A DNA stretch of 64,000 nucleotides from Erythrobacter sp. SG61-1L (GCF_001305965.1 NZ_JXQC01000003.1:186001-250000); one strand, 5' to 3'. Shown: positions 24,957-33,197, counted from the stretch's first letter. A program made the numbers and translations. The notes: a model not told the origin generated them from the sequence alone.

Positions 24957-26210
24957 TTAATGGGCGACGGCGACTGCGGCCCCTGCCGGAACCTTCCGCT
25001 CGCCGCGATAGGCGGGGAGAAGGAACAGCAGGGTGCTGCCAAGTCCCATCACCGCCATGGAGACGACGATTGCGTCGCGATAGCTGCCTACAGCGTCAAA
25101 CGCGGCATCCAGCAGCACCGGAGTGATGCCCTGTCCGGCGATGACGGCGGAATACATCACGCCCAGGATCGCGCCGAAGTGACGCAGGCCGAAATAGCGG
25201 GCGATGAAGAAGGGCAGCGCGCCGAACTGGGCGCCCAGTGCAATGCCAAGGCAAACGCCTGCGCCGAGCAGCATGGGGGCCGAAGTGCCGAATTCCAGCA
25301 GGAACAGGCCGGGAATCGCCAGCGCATACATCGGCACCACTATCCGGGGCGTGTTCGCCTTGTCGAGCATGCGGCCGCTGGCGACCTGCCAGGCCGAGGC
25401 CGAAAGGGCGAAGACGCTGACCACGGCAGTGCCCAGGCCGAGGCTGTAGCCGCGGTCACCCACGATCGGCACGACATGGCTGAGGATGGCGGTGGAAATG
25501 CCGCCACCGGCAGCGATGGCGATCATCAGCAGCCAGAACGCGGGAACGCGCGCGGCTTCCTTCAGCGTCATCCCTTCCAGCTTCGCGCCGGCGGCGGCGC
25601 GCTGGGCGGGATCGCTGCGGCTGGGCACGTCATGCAGCAGGAAATAGAAGACCGGGAAGCCTACCAGCAGGATGATCCCGGCAATACCGAGATAGCCTGC
25701 GCGCCAGCCCATGGTGGAAACAAGGACAGCCGCGACAATCGGCATGATCGTTGAGCCAACGCCATTGCCGAAGCCGGAACTGAAGCCCATCGCCGTGCCG
25801 CGATTGCGGTCGAACCATTCGGCCACCAGCTTGGCGAACATTGCGGTGCTGGGCAGTGCGCCGAAGATGCCGATGGCCAGGAAGGTGAGATAGAACTGGG
25901 CAAGGCTGCCGCTGGTCAGCGACAGTGCCGCAATGGACAGGCCGAGCGCGACATTGCCGAACAGGATCATCTTGCGCGAACCGTGCTGGTCCGAATAGCG
26001 GCCCGCAAGCGGATAGGCGATGGCGCAGGATACGGCGATAATCGCCATCACCGCCGAGATGCTGGCACGGGTCCAGCCGAAATCTTGGGACAGCGGCACA
26101 AGGAACGTCCCGAACACCGCGTGGACCGTGGCCGTGGTGGAGAGCACGCTGCCGGTTGTCGCGGCGGCGAGCACGCCCATCTGGCGGCGGCTGTCGAAGA
26201 AACCGGTCAT
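24957..26210 (-). CDS. Major facilitator superfamily transporter
   Basis: The 417-residue protein has twelve predicted helices. The loop after helix 2 is GRYSDQHGSRKMI, close to the MFS motif A consensus. The start at 26210 overlaps the end of the isochorismatase-fold gene by 4 bp, so it is cotranscribed with the RutA-like and amidase genes. It resembles monocarboxylate/tartrate-type permeases. Two adjacent but divergent MFS carriers suggest either two substrates or an uptake-export pair. Confidence 0.87.
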   Translation of the reverse strand: MTGFFDSRRQMGVLAAATTGSVLSTTATVHAVFGTFLVPLSQDFGWTRASISAVMAIIAVSCAIAYPLAGRYSDQHGSRKMILFGNVALGLSIAALSLTSGSLAQFYLTFLAIGIFGALPSTAMFAKLVAEWFDRNRGTAMGFSSGFGNGVGSTIMPIVAAVLVSTMGWRAGYLGIAGIILLVGFPVFYFLLHDVPSRSDPAQRAAAGAKLEGMTLKEAARVPAFWLLMIAIAAGGGISTAILSHVVPIVGDRGYSLGLGTAVVSVFALSASAWQVASGRMLDKANTPRIVVPMYALAIPGLFLLEFGTSAPMLLGAGVCLGIALGAQFGALPFFIARYFGLRHFGAILGVMYSAVIAGQGITPVLLDAAFDAVGSYRDAIVVSMAVMGLGSTLLFLLPAYRGERKVPAGAAVAVAH

Positions 26211-26887
26211 AGCGGCGCTCCTTGCGCATTATTCGCCCATGCCGAGACTACCGCATCGGCGGTCGTCAGCAGAGCGCAGTTCTTGTGGAGGACCTTGAGC
26301 GTTCCGGTGTGCAGTTCCTCTTCATAAGAGGCGCAGGCGTCGGAAACGACGAAGACGTGGAAGCCCCGGTGAAAACCGGCCCTTGTGGTGGCATCCACAC
26401 AGCAATCGGTGGCTACGCCGGTCATCACCAGCGTGTCGATGCCGCGCGCACGCAACTGATCTTCCAGGTCGGTGCCGTGGAAACTGTCGTAAAGCAGCTT
26501 GGCGATTTCGATGTCGCCGGCTTCGGGCGCAACGCGGTAATAATCTGCCCCGCCATCCGCAGTGCGGCAGATCGCCTGACCGCCGGGCCGCCCCTTGCGG
26601 GCATAAAGCGCCTTGAGTGCATCGGAATCGGTTTCCGGTTCCGTCACCACGCGCATGAAGGCCACAGTGGCGCCTGCTGCGCGAGCCGCCGGAATGATTG
26701 CCTCGATCCGGTCGATGGCCGCTTCGGCCAGCGTCATGTCCACGCCAACACGCTTCAGCAAGCCGGACGGTCCGGCGAAATCGTTCTGGATGTCCACCAC
26801 GATCAGTGCAGTCCTGGCCGGATCGATCAGCGGCGCAAGCGTTGCCGCATCCAGATGCGGCAGACCGGCAAGATCGGCCTCAGCCAT
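26207..26887 (-). CDS. Isochorismatase-fold cysteine amidohydrolase (RutB / biuret-hydrolase-like)
   Basis: The 226-residue protein has the triad D32 (VVDIQNDF), K130 (in KLLYDSFHGTDL) and a Cys at 162/163 (GVATDCCVD), with the cis-peptide before it. The family hydrolyses C-N bonds and includes RutB, biuret hydrolase and N-carbamoylsarcosine amidase. It overlaps the RutA-like gene by 8 bp, copying the rutA-rutB order of the pyrimidine pathway, where RutB removes carbamate from the ring-opened product. A biuret-hydrolase role feeding the allophanate hydrolase at 39260 is an alternative. Confidence 0.85.
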   Translation of the reverse strand: MAEADLAGLPHLDAATLAPLIDPARTALIVVDIQNDFAGPSGLLKRVGVDMTLAEAAIDRIEAIIPAARAAGATVAFMRVVTEPETDSDALKALYARKGRPGGQAICRTADGGADYYRVAPEAGDIEIAKLLYDSFHGTDLEDQLRARGIDTLVMTGVATDCCVDATTRAGFHRGFHVFVVSDACASYEEELHTGTLKVLHKNCALLTTADAVVSAWANNAQGAPL

Positions 26888-28004
26888 GCACCGTTACCTT
26901 TTCACCAGCGGGAAAGCGTTCACGCAACGCGGGAAGCACCTTCTCGCCGAAGGTGGGAATACCCTTCAGATAATCGTCGAAGATCAGCATCAGCCCATCG
27001 GAGCCGGAGATTTCGAACAGGTCCGTCAGATATTGCAGTACCGTTTCCGGCGAACCTGCCACATGCGGGGCCATGAAGCCCGAACGCGCCTTGCGGGTGA
27101 AGTCGTTTTCCTTGCCGATCTCGCTGTCGAGGAAGCCATAGGCGCGCATCATGCCCGCCAGTGCGCCTTCATCGAAGCCTTCGCGGATCGCCTGAACCTT
27201 CTCTTCCGCCTCGGCATCGCTTTCGCCGAACACCAGGGTCATCATCGAATAGGTGCGGATCGAGCGGCCGACAGCGGCGGCATCGGCCTTGGCGGCCTCG
27301 CTCTCACGCTTCAGCTTCTCGTGCTGGCCGCCATAGAGGAAGATCGCGTCCATCTCGGCCGAGGTGAAGGCCATGCCCTGCTTGGACGTGCCCGCACAGA
27401 CCAGGAAGGGCCGTGAAGAGGGCTTGGGCCAGCTGTGGCAGTCTTCCAGATTGAAATAATCGCCATGCTGGGTGACGCTGTCCTCGCTCCACAGGCCCTT
27501 GATCGCACGGATCCATTCGAGCGCGAGGTCATAGCGCTGATCGTGCCCGACATTTTCGGGCCATGCGCCCATCTGGTCGAACTCGCCGCGATAGGAGCCG
27601 GTCACGACGTTGAGGCCGGAACGGCCGTGGCTGATCTGGTCCAGCGTGGCGACCATCTTGGCGGCAACGGCGGGGTTCTGCAGCAGGGTGTGGATCGTCC
27701 CCCACACCTTCACCTTGCTGGTCGCTTCAGCGATGCCGGCAACGGTGAGGAAGGAATCCAGCTGTTCGTCCCAATGCCGGGTTTCGCCGCCATATCCGCG
27801 GAACTTGGCCATCGCCATGGCAAAATCCAGCCCGTGCTGTTCAGCAAGAACTGCCGAGGCCCGGCAATAGTCATAGGAACCGTCGATCTCCGGCTTGTTC
27901 TTCGACATGATCCAGCCGCCATTGGCGATGGGCAGGAAAACCCCCAGATCCTTGCCACCAGTATCGGAAGGCAACCCGAAGGGCGTGTGCTCAAGCTCGC
28001 TCAT
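26880..28004 (-). CDS. RutA-like flavin-dependent monooxygenase (LLM class)
   Basis: The 374-residue TIM-barrel flavoprotein aligns along its length with pyrimidine monooxygenase RutA: GVFLPIANGGWIMS, FRGYGGETRHWDEQLDSF, HGRSGLNVVTGSY, EFDQMGAWPE, GDYFNLEDC and VCAGTSKQGMAF. RutA uses a flavin-N5-peroxide to cleave an amide in the uracil ring. T103, N132 and E141 correspond to residues I recall as T105, N134 and E143 of E. coli RutA, whereas W139 is replaced by S137, so the substrate pocket is probably larger. No flavin reductase gene (rutF) is nearby. The related riboflavin lyase type cannot be excluded. Confidence 0.85.
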   Translation of the reverse strand: MSELEHTPFGLPSDTGGKDLGVFLPIANGGWIMSKNKPEIDGSYDYCRASAVLAEQHGLDFAMAMAKFRGYGGETRHWDEQLDSFLTVAGIAEATSKVKVWGTIHTLLQNPAVAAKMVATLDQISHGRSGLNVVTGSYRGEFDQMGAWPENVGHDQRYDLALEWIRAIKGLWSEDSVTQHGDYFNLEDCHSWPKPSSRPFLVCAGTSKQGMAFTSAEMDAIFLYGGQHEKLKRESEAAKADAAAVGRSIRTYSMMTLVFGESDAEAEEKVQAIREGFDEGALAGMMRAYGFLDSEIGKENDFTRKARSGFMAPHVAGSPETVLQYLTDLFEISGSDGLMLIFDDYLKGIPTFGEKVLPALRERFPAGEKVTVHG

Positions 28005-28009
28005 ATCTC

Positions 28010-28041
28010 TTCGATTCCGTATTACTGTTGGCGGAACCGAA
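28010..28041. promoter_or_regulatory. Inverted repeat in the RutA-like leader
   Basis: Arms TTCGATTCCG and CGGAACCGAA match in 9 of 10 positions across a 12-nt spacer, directly upstream of the RutA-like ATG. It could be an operator or leader hairpin; no regulator is assigned. Confidence 0.35.
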
Positions 28042-28131
28042 CTTATGCCTTGTGCGCAGGCGATCTTGATTGGGGGCGTAGTTTAATTTGGCGGGCTTGT
28101 TCCCTGTCCGGTTGATGGGAGGAAGCGGAGC

Positions 28132-28491
28132 TTGCTCTGCAAAGGCCCGAGGCGCGTGGACCTGTCCGGCAGCTTGCCCAATGGCGGCTTTTTGCGATCT
28201 TTGACCGGAAGGGGTCATTCCGGAAACGATGACATTGCGGACACTCGCCATTCATGTTTTCATCGCGGCGTGGGCGACCGAAAGCACCTTCCCGATCCAG
28301 TCAGCTATTGCCGAGCTTTGCCTGATGAGAAGGTTCGGGCCTATCGCTCCATCTTCGGCACGGAATCACGCGAGTGGATCATCGCAAAACGCGAATTAGC
28401 TCGACGCAAATTTCCACGTTGGAAGCGCTACATCTACGATCGCTTGAACTGCGGCTATTGGCTTCCCTGGGATCCACCTGAACCAGACTAG
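28132..28491 (+). CDS. Possible small hypothetical protein (weak)
   Basis: A 119-codon frame from a TTG. Only the last 50 residues (basic and aromatic-rich, with REWIIAKRELARRKFPRWKRY) look protein-like. The first half runs through repeat DNA. No ribosome-binding site or known family was recognised, so this may be the tail of a decayed gene. A true coding role is doubtful. Confidence 0.2.
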   Translation: MLCKGPRRVDLSGSLPNGGFLRSLTGRGHSGNDDIADTRHSCFHRGVGDRKHLPDPVSYCRALPDEKVRAYRSIFGTESREWIIAKRELARRKFPRWKRYIYDRLNCGYWLPWDPPEPD

Positions 28492-28669
28492 ATGGTAGGA
28501 GTGATGCGAACCAATGTCCGCTAACCCCAACTTTCCAGTCAATCAGGTTGGCAGCCAGGCGGTTCGTTAGCTGCCCATAGTTCAGGCTGACTGCAAAGGG
28601 CGGCTATCCTTCAATCTGCACCAAAAGCGGCCTCTCCGGAGACGACAATATTGCGGACGTCTGCGCTAT

Positions 28670-28760
28670 CGTCATGCTGAACTTGTTTCAGCAACCATGT
28701 ATCCTCACGAACTGCCGTGCGATCCGGAGAAATGGATCCTGAAACAAGTTCAGGATGACG
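28670..28760. repeat. REP-like inverted repeat (GTCATGCTGAACTTGTTTCAG family)
   Basis: Left arm begins at 28671 and the right arm (CTGAAACAAGTTCAGGATGAC) ends at 28759, with near-perfect complementarity over about 21 bp and a roughly 47-nt middle. This repeat type is common in sphingomonad intergenic DNA. No protein is encoded in it. Confidence 0.75.
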
Positions 28761-28940
28761 GGTAAGATGCCCGCTCTCCACCCAAGAAATGCCGAATGCC
28801 GCCAGCCCGGACATGACAACATTGCGCACGTTTGCAACCAGCTAGGCTTTCACCACAAGCGGATCAAGTTCTCAATCTTGTCAAGAACGAACGGGTGAGC
28901 GCATCACATGTAAGTCACCTCCGTTGAGCGCCTTGAGCAG

Positions 28941-29681
28941 TCACCAAGGTCTATTATCGACAAAGAAGTCTAGCATCACTCCAACGGTCCTATCTTCGGC
29001 ATCAGCCAACCTATATGCCGGATAGTCACCTCTGCTATGGCCACCATGAAACAGTATGGCCGCACTTGATCCTTCTTTATTCTCTATCCTGATTGATTTG
29101 GATCGAGCGTTTTCTTCATCAGAGGCTTGCTCGCGAAAAAGGTCCATAACCCGCAACGTCCATCGACCTGCGTGACCCCCCGCTACTTCTTGTAGCACTC
29201 CTGAACCCGCAAAAGCAAAGAACCGCCCGGCGATGCCAAGCTCTTTGCCATGCTCATCCATAAGGGAGCTAATCGACACAACATCATGTTTGGGTTGAAG
29301 AAGAGCAAACGCATGGGAGATGTGCTCCTCATAATCATCTGTTCTCTTATCTCCCATATGTGCGATGATTAATGTGATTTCATATTCACCCGGATTAACC
29401 TTTGTTGTGAAACCATCATGGGGCAAATCCCCATCGGCGATTGTCAGAAGGCCATTCGTGAGTGCAATGGTTCCCGCACAAAGCCTTCGACTATTGACGA
29501 GAGAATTATTCCAGGCTTCGCCCAATCGTTCCGTCCAATCAGGATCAGGGCGGACTCGATATCTGACGAGTGGATTTAGAGGGTCTTCGACCAAGGAGGC
29601 ATCATTTTTGGCCTCGATTTCCGCCATCGTCTGGGCCGACAAGCCGATACGTGCAGCCAAGGCTCTAAATCTCGACCACAT
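28941..29681 (-). CDS. Hypothetical protein, DUF4241-like, atypical base composition
   Basis: The 246-residue protein has no signal peptide or membrane segment. Features are DPLNPLVRYRV, VNPGEYEITLIIAH, and the C-terminal HGGHSRGDYPAYRLADAEDRTVGVMLDFF. The last resembles the end of DUF4241 proteins (G-x-Y-P-x-Y-x-x-x-D-x-x-G...x-D-F), and DUF4241 has been linked to immunity proteins of polymorphic toxins. That link is my recollection, not evidence here. Its DNA is visibly richer in A/T than the surrounding genes and it is bracketed by dispersed repeats, so it looks recently acquired. No toxin gene adjoins it. Confidence 0.6.
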   Translation of the reverse strand: MWSRFRALAARIGLSAQTMAEIEAKNDASLVEDPLNPLVRYRVRPDPDWTERLGEAWNNSLVNSRRLCAGTIALTNGLLTIADGDLPHDGFTTKVNPGEYEITLIIAHMGDKRTDDYEEHISHAFALLQPKHDVVSISSLMDEHGKELGIAGRFFAFAGSGVLQEVAGGHAGRWTLRVMDLFREQASDEENARSKSIRIENKEGSSAAILFHGGHSRGDYPAYRLADAEDRTVGVMLDFFVDNRPW

Positions 29682-29848
29682 CTCACTTCTCAGCCAAGCT
29701 GGATATCATGGATTCTTCATAGCCAATCTGGGCAAAAGAGGACAGTCCGCTTCCCACCCCAGAAATGCCGAATGCCGCCAGCTTCGCTTCCGACAGGCTC
29801 AGGATGAGCGGGCGTGGTGGCTTGGGATAAGGATTCTACTCACTTACC

Positions 29849-29922
29849 TTCGTCATTCCCGCGAAGGCGGGAATCCAGATCAACGGTAGCCACTGGATTC
29901 CCGCCTTCGCGGGAATGACGAA
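29849..29922. repeat. REP-like element: perfect 30-bp inverted repeat, 14-nt spacer
   Basis: Arms 29849-29878 and 29893-29922 are exact reverse complements with a 14-nt spacer, the same build as 8791-8862. The arm core is GCGAAGGCG here and GCGCAGGCG there. In both elements the change is matched on the opposite arm. It sits 13 bp beyond the ribokinase stop. Confidence 0.85.
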
Positions 29923-29934
29923 GTGGGGTCTGGC

Positions 29935-30846
29935 TCACACCCCGCCCGTCAGTGCCGCCTCCGCTTCGCTGCGCGACGGCATGGCGGGAATTGCGCCCTG
30001 CTTCTGCGTGCAGAGTGCGGCGGCGGCATTGGCGAGGGGCAGGGCTTCTTCCACCGATTCTCCCGAATCGATCAGGGCAGCAAGGGCGCCGCAGAAGCAG
30101 TCGCCCGCGCCGATCGTGTCGATCGGGCTGACTTTCAGGGCGGGGGCATGGAAATGCCGGTCTGCCCACACCGCCACGGCGCCCAGTGCCCCCAGCGTCA
30201 CGATCACGATCTGGCCGTCCCGTTCGATCAATTGGCGTGCGATCAGGGCGTCCTCGGCGCTCTGCGGCGCGTCGGAAAGGCCCAGATAATGTGCCAGCTC
30301 ATGCTGGTTCACGATCAGGATGTCGGTATGTTCGAACAGATGCGCGGCCTCGCGCAAGGCGGGCGCAGCGTTGAGAATGCGGACGCGATCCTGTGCGTCG
30401 GGCGCAGTGAAGAAGGCGCGAACTGTGTCCGCCGGGATTTCCAACTGCGCCAGCAACACTCGGGCATCGGCTCCGATCTGTGTGGCCTGATCCGGCTCCA
30501 CCGCTTCATTGGCACCGGGATTCACGATGATCTGGTTCTCTCCGCTGCAATCGACGGCGATGGAGGCAAGGCCGGTCGCCATATCTTGCAGCGCGGCGAT
30601 TGCCTGCGTGTCGACGCCATGTTCCTCCAGCATGCCGCACATCCACCGGCCGCCGTCGTCACCGCCGACTGCGCCAATCATGCGGGTGGTCGCGCCCATG
30701 CGCGCCGCGGCGACTGCCTGATTGGCTCCCTTGCCGCCCGGCAGGCGGGCGGAGCGGAACGAAAGCACGGTCTCGCCCGGACGGGGAAGATCCTTCACTG
30801 ACTGGATCAGGTCGACGTTGATCGATCCTGCAACCTGAACTGCCAT
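29935..30846 (-). CDS. rbsK: Ribokinase (PfkB family)
   Basis: The 303-residue sugar kinase has the PfkB signature 1 region PGGKGANQAVAAARMGA (about 36-52) and signature 2 DTIGAGDCFCGALAAL with the catalytic Asp. The N-terminal VAGSINVDLI and the ATP-site loop are typical of ribokinase. It would make ribose-5-phosphate from ribose and ATP. It stands alone on the minus strand, divergent from an SDR gene. In this island it may serve ribose freed from a nucleoside-like substrate. PfkB members with other sugars cannot be excluded. Confidence 0.88.
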   Translation of the reverse strand: MAVQVAGSINVDLIQSVKDLPRPGETVLSFRSARLPGGKGANQAVAAARMGATTRMIGAVGGDDGGRWMCGMLEEHGVDTQAIAALQDMATGLASIAVDCSGENQIIVNPGANEAVEPDQATQIGADARVLLAQLEIPADTVRAFFTAPDAQDRVRILNAAPALREAAHLFEHTDILIVNQHELAHYLGLSDAPQSAEDALIARQLIERDGQIVIVTLGALGAVAVWADRHFHAPALKVSPIDTIGAGDCFCGALAALIDSGESVEEALPLANAAAALCTQKQGAIPAMPSRSEAEAALTGGV

Positions 30847-31024
30847 AATTGCCTCCCTCTAGGACGATATGTGGCAGCATTCCTCAGCACGGACGCCGGG
30901 TGGATCGCAACCGGAACGCCATCCTGTGCGCCAGCGGACAACAAATGCGGTTTGCCCTGCAAAGCGCTCTGCGCAGCCTGGCGTAGACAACGCGGGTAAC
31001 GCAAAACGAAAAGGTCCATTCGAA

Positions 31025-31867
31025 ATGACGAACTGGTTGATTACGGGAATTGGCGGCGGTCTGGGGCGTGAACTGGCCAAGGCCGCGCTGGCACGGGGCG
31101 ACAAGGTGTTCGGCACGTCGCGCAGTCAGGAAAGCTGCGACGCGTTCGAAGCACTGGCGCCGGGGCAGGCCTTTGCCGCCGTGCTCGATTTCTCGGACAA
31201 GGAAGCGCCCGCGCGCGTGGTTGCCGAGGCTGAAGAAAAGCTGGGCGGGATCGACCGGCTGGTGAACAATGCCGGTTTCGGCATGGTCGGCGCGATCGAG
31301 GAAGTCTCGGCCGAGGAAATGCGCGCCCTGTTCGACGTGAACGTGTTCGGTGCGATCTCGATGATCCAGGCCGTGCTGCCCTATATGCGCGAGCGTGGGG
31401 CCGGCCATGTGGTGAACATCACTTCGGTCAGCGGCCTTGCTCCCTGGGCTGGCACCGCGCTCTACGGCGCCAGCAAATATGCGCTGGAATGCATCGGCCA
31501 GACGCTGGCGCAGGAAGTCGGCCCGATGGGCATCCGCGTGACCAATGTGGCGCCGGGCGGCATGCGCACGGAATTTGCCGGTGGATCGCTGCGCGTCGCG
31601 GCCAAGGACATCCCGGCCTATGAAGATACCGCCCACTTCGCCAAGCGTTCGCTGGCCGAAGGGCAGGGCAAGGAAAAGGGCGATCCGGCGCTGGCCGCTG
31701 CTGCCATCATCGGCGCGCTGGACCAGGCAGAACCGCCGCTGCACCTGCTGCTGGGCAAGGATGCGCTCCATTACGCGGAAGGGCAGACCGATCTGCTCCG
31801 TTCGGAAATGGAAAAGTGGAAGAGCTATTCGCTCTCCATCGCCTATCCGGAATATGCCGATGCATGA
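31025..31867 (+). CDS. Short-chain dehydrogenase/reductase
   Basis: The 280-residue classical SDR has TGIGGGLG (7-14), NNAG (79-82), Ser 132/134 and Y145-x-x-x-K149. The region after the active site (PGGMRTEFAGGSLR) is typical of the oxidoreductase group that includes YdfG-like enzymes. The ATG at 31025 is chosen because the upstream frame overlaps the ribokinase promoter area. It overlaps the next gene by 8 bp. It could reduce an aldehyde formed in the catabolic pathway; the substrate is unknown. Confidence 0.88.
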   Translation: MTNWLITGIGGGLGRELAKAALARGDKVFGTSRSQESCDAFEALAPGQAFAAVLDFSDKEAPARVVAEAEEKLGGIDRLVNNAGFGMVGAIEEVSAEEMRALFDVNVFGAISMIQAVLPYMRERGAGHVVNITSVSGLAPWAGTALYGASKYALECIGQTLAQEVGPMGIRVTNVAPGGMRTEFAGGSLRVAAKDIPAYEDTAHFAKRSLAEGQGKEKGDPALAAAAIIGALDQAEPPLHLLLGKDALHYAEGQTDLLRSEMEKWKSYSLSIAYPEYADA

Positions 31868-32546
31868 TGCCTTTCTCCCCGAATGGGCGGTGGAGCGCGG
31901 CAAGTGGCTCAACTCCTTCGGGGAGATCGACCCGGCGCGCACGGCGCTGGTGATCGTCGATATGCAGGGGGCGTTCGTCGCGCAGGGGGAGATTTTCGGA
32001 AATCCCCATGCAGAGGCGATTATCCCCGCCGTCAACCGCCTTGCCGCCGCCATGCGCGCGGCGGGCGGAACGGTGATCTGGACCCGCCAGACCGTGAGCG
32101 AGGAAGCCCCGCTCGCCATGGCGCCATGGCAGTATGATCCGACGGACGCCCGGGTAAGGGAAGCGATCGACGCGCTCACTCCGGGTGCCGCGTCGCACGG
32201 ACTGCACCCCGATATGGTCGCCGCCGGTTCCGATCTGGTACTCGACAAGTACCGATACAGCGCCTTTGGGTGCCCGTCAGGCGCCCTTGAGGCAGCCTTG
32301 AGGCAACGCGGGATAGAGATGCTGGTGATTGCCGGAACGCTCACCAATGTCTGCTGCGAAAGCACCGCGCGAGACGGCTATATGCGCGGATTCAAGGTGA
32401 TTTTTCTCTCCGATGCGACGGCCACGGTCTGCGACGAGGAACACAATGCGGCGCTGCTGAGCCTGCGCCTGCACTTCGCCGATGTGCGGGATACTTCCGC
32501 CGTCATTTCCATGCTGGAACAGCACTCTAATCAGGTAACTTCATGA
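31860..32546 (+). CDS. Isochorismatase-fold cysteine hydrolase
   Basis: The 228-residue protein has D34 (VIVDMQGAF), K130 (LDKYRYSAF) and a Cys at 165/166 (GTLTNVCCES), the full triad of the family. The KYRYSAF motif is close to that of classical isochorismatases and of biuret hydrolase. It is the second family member in the island and overlaps both neighbours (8 bp and 4 bp). A function in amide or carbamoyl hydrolysis is likely. The start at 31860 (MHDAFLPEW) fits the usual length; longer versions only run through the SDR gene. Confidence 0.85.
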   Translation: MHDAFLPEWAVERGKWLNSFGEIDPARTALVIVDMQGAFVAQGEIFGNPHAEAIIPAVNRLAAAMRAAGGTVIWTRQTVSEEAPLAMAPWQYDPTDARVREAIDALTPGAASHGLHPDMVAAGSDLVLDKYRYSAFGCPSGALEAALRQRGIEMLVIAGTLTNVCCESTARDGYMRGFKVIFLSDATATVCDEEHNAALLSLRLHFADVRDTSAVISMLEQHSNQVTS

Positions 32547-33142
32547 CCGTTCACGATACCAGAGCGACCGAACACCCGATCCACGAAGTCTTCACCCGCC
32601 GCTGGTCTCCCCGTGCATTCGACCGCACGCCGCTGGAAGAAAGCGAGCTTTTCCGCCTGATCGAAGCCGCGCGCTGGGCGCCGTCAGCCTTCAATGTCCA
32701 GCCCTGGCGGTTCCTGTACGCCCTGCGCGACAGTGCCGACTGGGAGCGTTTCTTGGAAATCCTGGTGCCGTTCAACCGGGCATGGGCGGCCAATTCCGGG
32801 GCGATCGTCTTCATTCTGTCGGACCGCTATGTCCGCGATGAGACGGGGGCGCCCAAGGAAGAGCTTTACAGCCATGCTTTCGATGCCGGTGCCGCCTGGG
32901 GCCAGCTTGCTTTGCAGGCCATCCATGACGGGCTGCATACCCACGGCATCACCGGGCTGGATTTCGAAAAGGGTTACAGGGAACTGGGCATCCCGGAAGA
33001 CTTCCGCATCGAGATGGCCGTAGCCATCGGGCGGACCGGCGATCCGGAGGAACTGCTGCCCGACTATCTGCGCGCCCGCGAAGTTCCCTCGGGCCGCATG
33101 GGAATTTCCGAGCTGGCATTCCCCGGAAACTTTCCGGGTTAA
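32543..33142 (+). CDS. Nitroreductase-family flavoprotein
   Basis: The 199-residue protein has the family pattern RRWSPRAFD near the N-terminus, ARWAPSAFNVQPWRFL (about 48-63, FMN site), and the C-terminal IGRTGDPEELLPDYLRARE. It belongs to the nitroreductase-like group close to RutE/YdjA sizes. RutE reduces malonic semialdehyde in the Rut pathway, so a similar aldehyde or enone reduction is conceivable. It overlaps the hydrolase gene by 4 bp (ATGA) and ends at a strong bidirectional terminator. Confidence 0.85.
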   Translation: MTVHDTRATEHPIHEVFTRRWSPRAFDRTPLEESELFRLIEAARWAPSAFNVQPWRFLYALRDSADWERFLEILVPFNRAWAANSGAIVFILSDRYVRDETGAPKEELYSHAFDAGAAWGQLALQAIHDGLHTHGITGLDFEKGYRELGIPEDFRIEMAVAIGRTGDPEELLPDYLRAREVPSGRMGISELAFPGNFPG

Positions 33143-33159
33143 GAACCTCCAGATAAAGA

Positions 33160-33197
33160 AAAAGGCCCGGAAAGCGATCCTGCTTTCCGGGCCTTTT
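33160..33197. terminator. Strong bidirectional rho-independent terminator
   Basis: A perfect 16-bp stem (AAAAGGCCCGGAAAGC with its complement) closes a 6-nt loop (33176-33181) and carries A/T tracts at both ends. It stands between the convergent nitroreductase and TauD-type genes, so it can serve both strands. Confidence 0.92.

Larger units (their letters stand above)
28005..28940. other. Repeat-rich spacer without a convincing gene
   Basis: This 936-bp gap holds the RutA-like promoter and at least three degenerate copies of a roughly 30-bp motif containing CCGG...GACA(A/T)ATTGCGGAC (near 28218, 28636 and 28808). It also holds a REP-like inverted repeat (28670-28760) and one weak frame (28132-28491). 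A phrase including GAAATGCCGAATGCCGCCAG at about 28787 recurs at about 29762, on the other side of the neighbouring gene. It looks like accumulated remnants of short mobile repeats. Confidence 0.6.

Noticed and set aside
29935-30846. Ribokinase as part of an rbs ribose-uptake operon
   Set aside because: No rbs transporter, rbsD or LacI-type regulator is nearby; the gene stands alone.
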